From Artemia franciscana (Eukaryota; Arthropoda; Branchiopoda; Anostraca; Artemiidae), in contig NC_088863.1 in NCBI RefSeq assembly GCF_032884065.1, positions 58,532,628-58,596,627 on the forward strand: a stretch of 64,000 nucleotides of DNA. The letters are read 5' to 3'. Below are positions 60,088-64,000 of this stretch, piece after piece. The translations under genes were made by a program, and so were the position numbers. The notes under the pieces are model-generated. The model had not been told where the DNA came from. It made no database searches and worked only from the letters and a program-made list of their open reading frames with translations. Position 1 is the first letter of the stretch; every line of letters starts with the position of its first letter.

Positions 60088-60884
60088 GTGAATATTTCAA
60101 TTTTTTTTTTTTAGTTTTTTTTTTGAACGGAAATAAATAAGTTTTCTGGATTCAAAATTTTGATTTTATACCAAATTTTTGTCTAAGCTATGCTATTTGT
60201 GTCTTTCCTGTTACTTATTATTGAGCTAAATTAGTAATAGGTATCATCAACGTGGTTTGTTTGTAGTTCAGTAATTTTTAGGTGAAAAAAACAAGTTAAA
60301 ACAAAACCATATACTCTGAAGTTCTTGACAGAATACACATTTGTTCTTTTCATTGTTGAAGTGTTATATATCCATCATTGTTATAATCCAGATTATAGTT
60401 AACATTCCTTAGGCAGTAGCTAAATGAAGAAAAAATAGCTGAATTATCTCTTTTTTTCCCCTTCGTTAAGGCTAGCCCCTGCACTGGGACAACATGGAGA
60501 GTTGTTTAAATGTTCATTCGATAGGAAAGTGCTATATCTACAGCCTTTTTGTATTTAACAAAGCTTGATATTTAAAACATAATGCAATTTTATGCAAAGA
60601 TCTGTTTCCTCATTTAAAAGAAGATTTAACACATGTTTCTTTTGACAAGAGATGATATATCACGTAACTTTTGAATAAGAATATGATGTCATATTCGACT
60701 TACTCTGCTGTCTGTCTCTCCTTGATTTTTTCTTTACTAGATTCCAACGAAGATCTGTAGATTCCTAGATTTCCTGTGTGTAATATATGATTTCAAAATG
60801 CACGTTCTATCTCAAGATTTAAAAAAAAAGGCATAGCCATTGTTTTTTTAATTTGTCTAGCAAATTGATAGTCATATTTTTGTC
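60088..60884 (+). other. Intron-like sequence after the ZIP13-like exon
   Basis: It begins GTGAATATTT and is AT-rich with no supported coding sequence, RNA gene or repeat. It is presumably the first coding intron. Confidence 0.4.
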
Positions 60885-61190
60885 GAAATCGATCATTTTT
60901 TTTGGGGGGGGGGTAATTTTTCACAAAATATATTTTAAAAATTATGTATTTTTTAGTGATACTCATTTTTTCTTTCCATAAGCTGGAGAAGTCCCAGAGA
61001 GATGAAGGGTATTGTTGGAGGTAGGGGTGGAGGAGGCGAAATCGATCGTTTTTTTTTTGGGGGGGGGGTAATTTTTGACAAAATACATTTTAAAAATTAT
61101 GTATTTTTTTAGTGACACTCATTTTTTCTTTCCATAAGCTGGAGAAGTCCGAGAGAGATGAAGGGTGTTGTTGGAGGTAGGAGTGCTCCC
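60885..61190. repeat. ~152-bp tandem duplication
   Basis: The copies at about 60,885-61,037 and 61,038-61,190 share AAATCGATC, a T-run then a G-run, AAAATTATGTATTTTTT, CATAAGCTGGAGAAGTCC and GAGATGAAGGGT. They differ at a handful of positions. Confidence 0.85.
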
Positions 61191-61619
61191 TTATCATTTA
61201 AGTACGGATAAATGCAAAATATGAGATATTTTCCAATTAACCTTTAGTTGGGAGTAGATTTAAGAAGGATGAAGGGTACAGAATTGTGATACGTGTTGAA
61301 TTGAGTTGGTCCAAGTTGACCTTGTACTTCACACCCTAATGATTTTGACGACATCCAAGAAATATGTTTTCTGTTTCGGAAAAATGTAATTGAACTTCAA
61401 GAGTTCTAAAGGACACGGATTTCGGCTATTGTGTGCGTCGACTCCAATCAATGTATTTAGTTTTGCGGAAATCCAAAGTCCATTGTTAAAGTTTGGTTAT
61501 CAGCAAAGACAAATGGAATCGTAGCTCTGGTACGAGGAAAATGCATGATATGAATATATGATATTTGCAACCTTAATAACTATGTAGGAAATGGACACAG
61601 TTTTTTTTTGTTAGGTAAT

Positions 61620-62735
61620 AGAGAAAGGCTACTTAGGTCTACTTTTGCAGTATTAGCAGTCTCTAATAAGTTTTCTTATTCATTTAAATTCTCAAAGGTG
61701 TTCACTGTAGGGTGTTGGCTTGTGAGATGTTTCAAACAGGCTAAATTGGCTACTTAGGTTTACTTTTGCAGTATTACCAGTTTCTAATAAGTTTTCTTCT
61801 TCATTTAAATTCTCAAAGGTGTTCTCTATAGGGTGTTGGCTTGTGAGATGTTTCAAACAGGCAAAATTGGCTACTTAGGTCCACTTTTGCAGTATTAGCA
61901 GTTTCTGATAAGTTTCCTTCTTCATTTAAATTCTCAAAGGTGTTCTCTATAGGGTGTTGGCTTGTGAGATGTTTCAAATAGGCTAAATTGGCTACTTAGG
62001 TCTACTTTTCCAGTATTAGCAGAGTTTTTAATAAGTTTTCTTTTTCATTTGAATTCTCAAAGGTATTTTCTATAGGGTTTTTGGCTTGTGAGATGTTTCA
62101 AACAGGCTAAATTGGCTACTTAGGTCTACTTTTCCAGTATTAGCAGAGTTTTTAATAAGTTTTCTTTTTCATTTGAATTCTCAAAGGTATTTTCTGTAGG
62201 GTTTTTGGCTTGTGAGATGTTTCAAACAGGCTAAATTGGCTACTTAGGTCTACTTTTGCAGTATTAGCAGAGTTTCTAATAAGTTTTCTTCTTCATTTAA
62301 ATTCTCAAAGGTGTTCTCTATAGGGTGTTGGCTTGTGAGATGTTTCAAACAGGCTAAATTGGCTACTTAGGTCTACTTTTGCAGTATTAGCAGAGTTTCT
62401 AATAAGTTTTCTTATTCATTTGAATTCTCAAAGGTGTTTTCTATAGGGTGCTGGCTTGTGACATGTTTCAAACTGGCTAAATTGGCTGCTTGGGTCTACT
62501 TTTGCAGTACCAGCAGAGTTTCTAATAAGTTTTCTTATTCATTTAAATTCTCAAAGGCGTTTTCTATAGGGTGTTGGCTTGTGAGATGTTTCAAACAGGC
62601 TAAATTGGCTACTTAGGTATACTTTTGCAGTACTAGCAGGGTTTCTAATAAGTTTCCTTCTTAATTTAAATTCTTAAAGGTGTTCTCTATAAGGTGTGGC
62701 TTGTGAGGTGTTGCAATCAGGCCAAATGGGTTATT
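61620..62735. repeat. ~120-bp minisatellite, about nine units
   Basis: GGCTACTTAGGTCTACTTTTG recurs at about 61,628, 61,748, 61,869, 61,990, 62,113, 62,238, 62,360, 62,483 and 62,607. Between these lie TCTAATAAGTTTTCTT, AATTCTCAAAGGTGTT and GGCTTGTGAGATGTTTCAAA. Unit length drifts between 120 and 125 bp. The array lies in presumed intron or intergenic DNA downstream of the ZIP13-like exon. Confidence 0.9.
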
Positions 62736-63656
62736 TATTAGTTAACATGCTAGGTTGTGGAAGAGGACAATAGAGCTTTTTTGTGTTTTCTTTATTTTAT
62801 GGTATAAATTAAAAGGAAAGTTGTACTTTATTACAATATTAATTAGCTGCAATAGTTAATTAATTATTAGTTTGCATGCTAGGTTTTAGCAGAGGACAAC
62901 AGAGCTTGTATGTGTTATTTTTGTCCTTTACTTTATAGTCTAAAGTAAAGTAAAGTTGCAATTTACTGCAACTATTTATTAGTTAGGTTTTGGTAGAGGA
63001 CAACATATAGGGGAATACCCTACAGATAGGTAGAGTAGCTCCATAGGAGGCTTAGACCAAGTAGGACCTTGTCCCACTACATAACTAACTGAGAGTATGA
63101 TAAATTGTAGAATGACCTTGTATAATTTTTGTTTGTTTGAATAATCTTAAGGAAAGCGAACATCAAAGTCCTCTTAGCTCCTCAAAAAATTAAGTAGCTA
63201 TTAGTCTTTTAGTTCTAGAAGGTTAAATTAAGTCTTGATTTCAGATTGCTATTATCATGAGATGCCATATTACTTGAACTTAGTCGCGGAGAAAGTATCA
63301 CACACTTAGCAAAAGCTCACAGCACAATTAACAACGTAGTCAAACGTCATACAAATTTAATTTGAAACACAATTGCTGAATCAAGGACTAATTTTTGCCT
63401 TAATTCTACAGAAGATAAGTAATCTAGACTAAAAAAATATGCAATACCGGTTCGGATAATGCTAATAATCAAACTTTGTATGAAAAGATAATTGAAAAGT
63501 TTCTTGGTGTCATAAATTTTCGAAAATAAAATTATTTCAAGGATAAACAGAGTTGTACCTTATTTTGATTGAATTCTTATACTCTTGTCTGATTGGACGT
63601 AGGACCGTAGTAACTTTATTCTAAAATTTTAACTTTTTTTGTTTTTTTTTTGTCAG
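62736..63656. other. Unassigned DNA with dispersed-repeat pieces
   Basis: GCTAGGTTTTAGCAGAGGAC and, at 63,030-63,080, TAGCTCCATAGGAGGCTTAG and AGGACCTTGTCC match the leader of the RTE-like element at 31,785-31,880. The rest shows no gene. It ends in a long pyrimidine tract and TGTCAG at 63,656. Confidence 0.4.
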
Positions 63657-63896
63657 CTCTGTTGTGGAACAATGCTACAGCTTACGCTGTTTTTGCTGTT
63701 TTTTCCTTATCTGTCTTTTTCATCGGTCTTTAGCTCAGTGGCTATTGGAGAGGAAAGTTCTATATATTTTTTTTTCGGCAGAAGATGGGGAAGCGGAGAA
63801 TAAAGGCTTCCTTGAAGTTTGTAATATGTCCAGTACTACCTCAGAAATAGAATTTGAAGTATTTTTCCAGTCTAAAAAAATGTGTAAAGAATAAAC
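63657..63896 (+). other. Possible terminal exon with membrane-spanning C-terminus
   Basis: After a strong pyrimidine tract and CAG, one frame encodes LLWNNATAYAVFAVFSLSVF and then FIGL with TAG at 63,731-63,733. This is a hydrophobic segment long enough to cross a membrane. AATAAA signals are at about 63,803 and 63,891. It could be the last exon of a gene crossing from the left. I do not recognise the peptide, and it does not resemble the usual ZIP13 C-terminus. The overlapping 76-codon frame starting at 63,664 has no support. Confidence 0.3.
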
Positions 63897-64000
63897 AAAA
63901 CTACTTTAAATTCAAAAATAAGCTTACTCAGTACTCTTTAAGTGTTAGATTCATGTAGAACATGAAATAATTTTTTCAATCCCCCGGATTAAAGATTTTG

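Noticed and set aside
61620..62735. CRISPR-like array
   Set aside because: The whole ~120-bp unit repeats without unique spacers, and the genome is eukaryotic.

Overview
The window looks like arthropod nuclear DNA that is almost entirely transposons and tandem repeats. Intron-type splice signals, LINE and hAT remnants, long (TA)n tracts and one recognisable animal gene exon exclude a prokaryote. The RTE-like remnants remind me of crustacean genomes such as brine shrimp, but I cannot identify the species.

Two blocks (1-17,030 and 47,517-55,430) plus an isolated copy (23,324-29,403) are built from one Helitron (rolling-circle transposon) family. Its 5' end is TC followed by a TATATATATAAAAAT run. 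Its 3' end is a 13-bp-stem GC hairpin, then AG, then CTAG. The autonomous form carried a charged repeat/zinc-finger N-terminus, an HUH Rep nuclease with HAH and two-tyrosine motifs, and a PIF1-type helicase. All copies are broken: the 23-29 kb copy is the most complete, the 47-50 kb copy has the best helicase, and 51,310-54,289 is a minus-strand deletion derivative. Around them lie many short derivatives made of the ends, A-rich tracts, a GACGACCGGGACAC minisatellite, a helicase-tail fragment (11 copies) and (TA)n tracts. Some are joined head to tail. Elements that keep the ORF1 region share a promoter-like cassette of up to three TGACGTCA (CRE) sites and a TATA-like box. Three copies encode the start of ORF1 fused to a short acidic domain instead of the Rep nuclease; this is the best candidate for an undescribed component.

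17,030-23,320 holds a dead LINE (about 18,960-22,436) in otherwise featureless DNA. 29,404-47,500 holds a fold-back repeat, a dead RTE-like LINE (31,780-34,620), a hAT transposase split by a tandem repeat (38,190-41,760), and several tandem or satellite-like arrays. One of these (43,860-47,500) continues at 55,431, so the second Helitron block inserted into it.

55,900-58,670 holds two more RTE-like remnants. 59,907-60,087 is the first coding exon of a ZIP13-like (SLC39A13) zinc transporter, the only host gene I recognise; 63,657-63,896 may be a terminal exon of this or another gene. A 120-bp minisatellite (61,620-62,735) lies between them. No rRNA, CRISPR array or convincing functional tRNA was seen.
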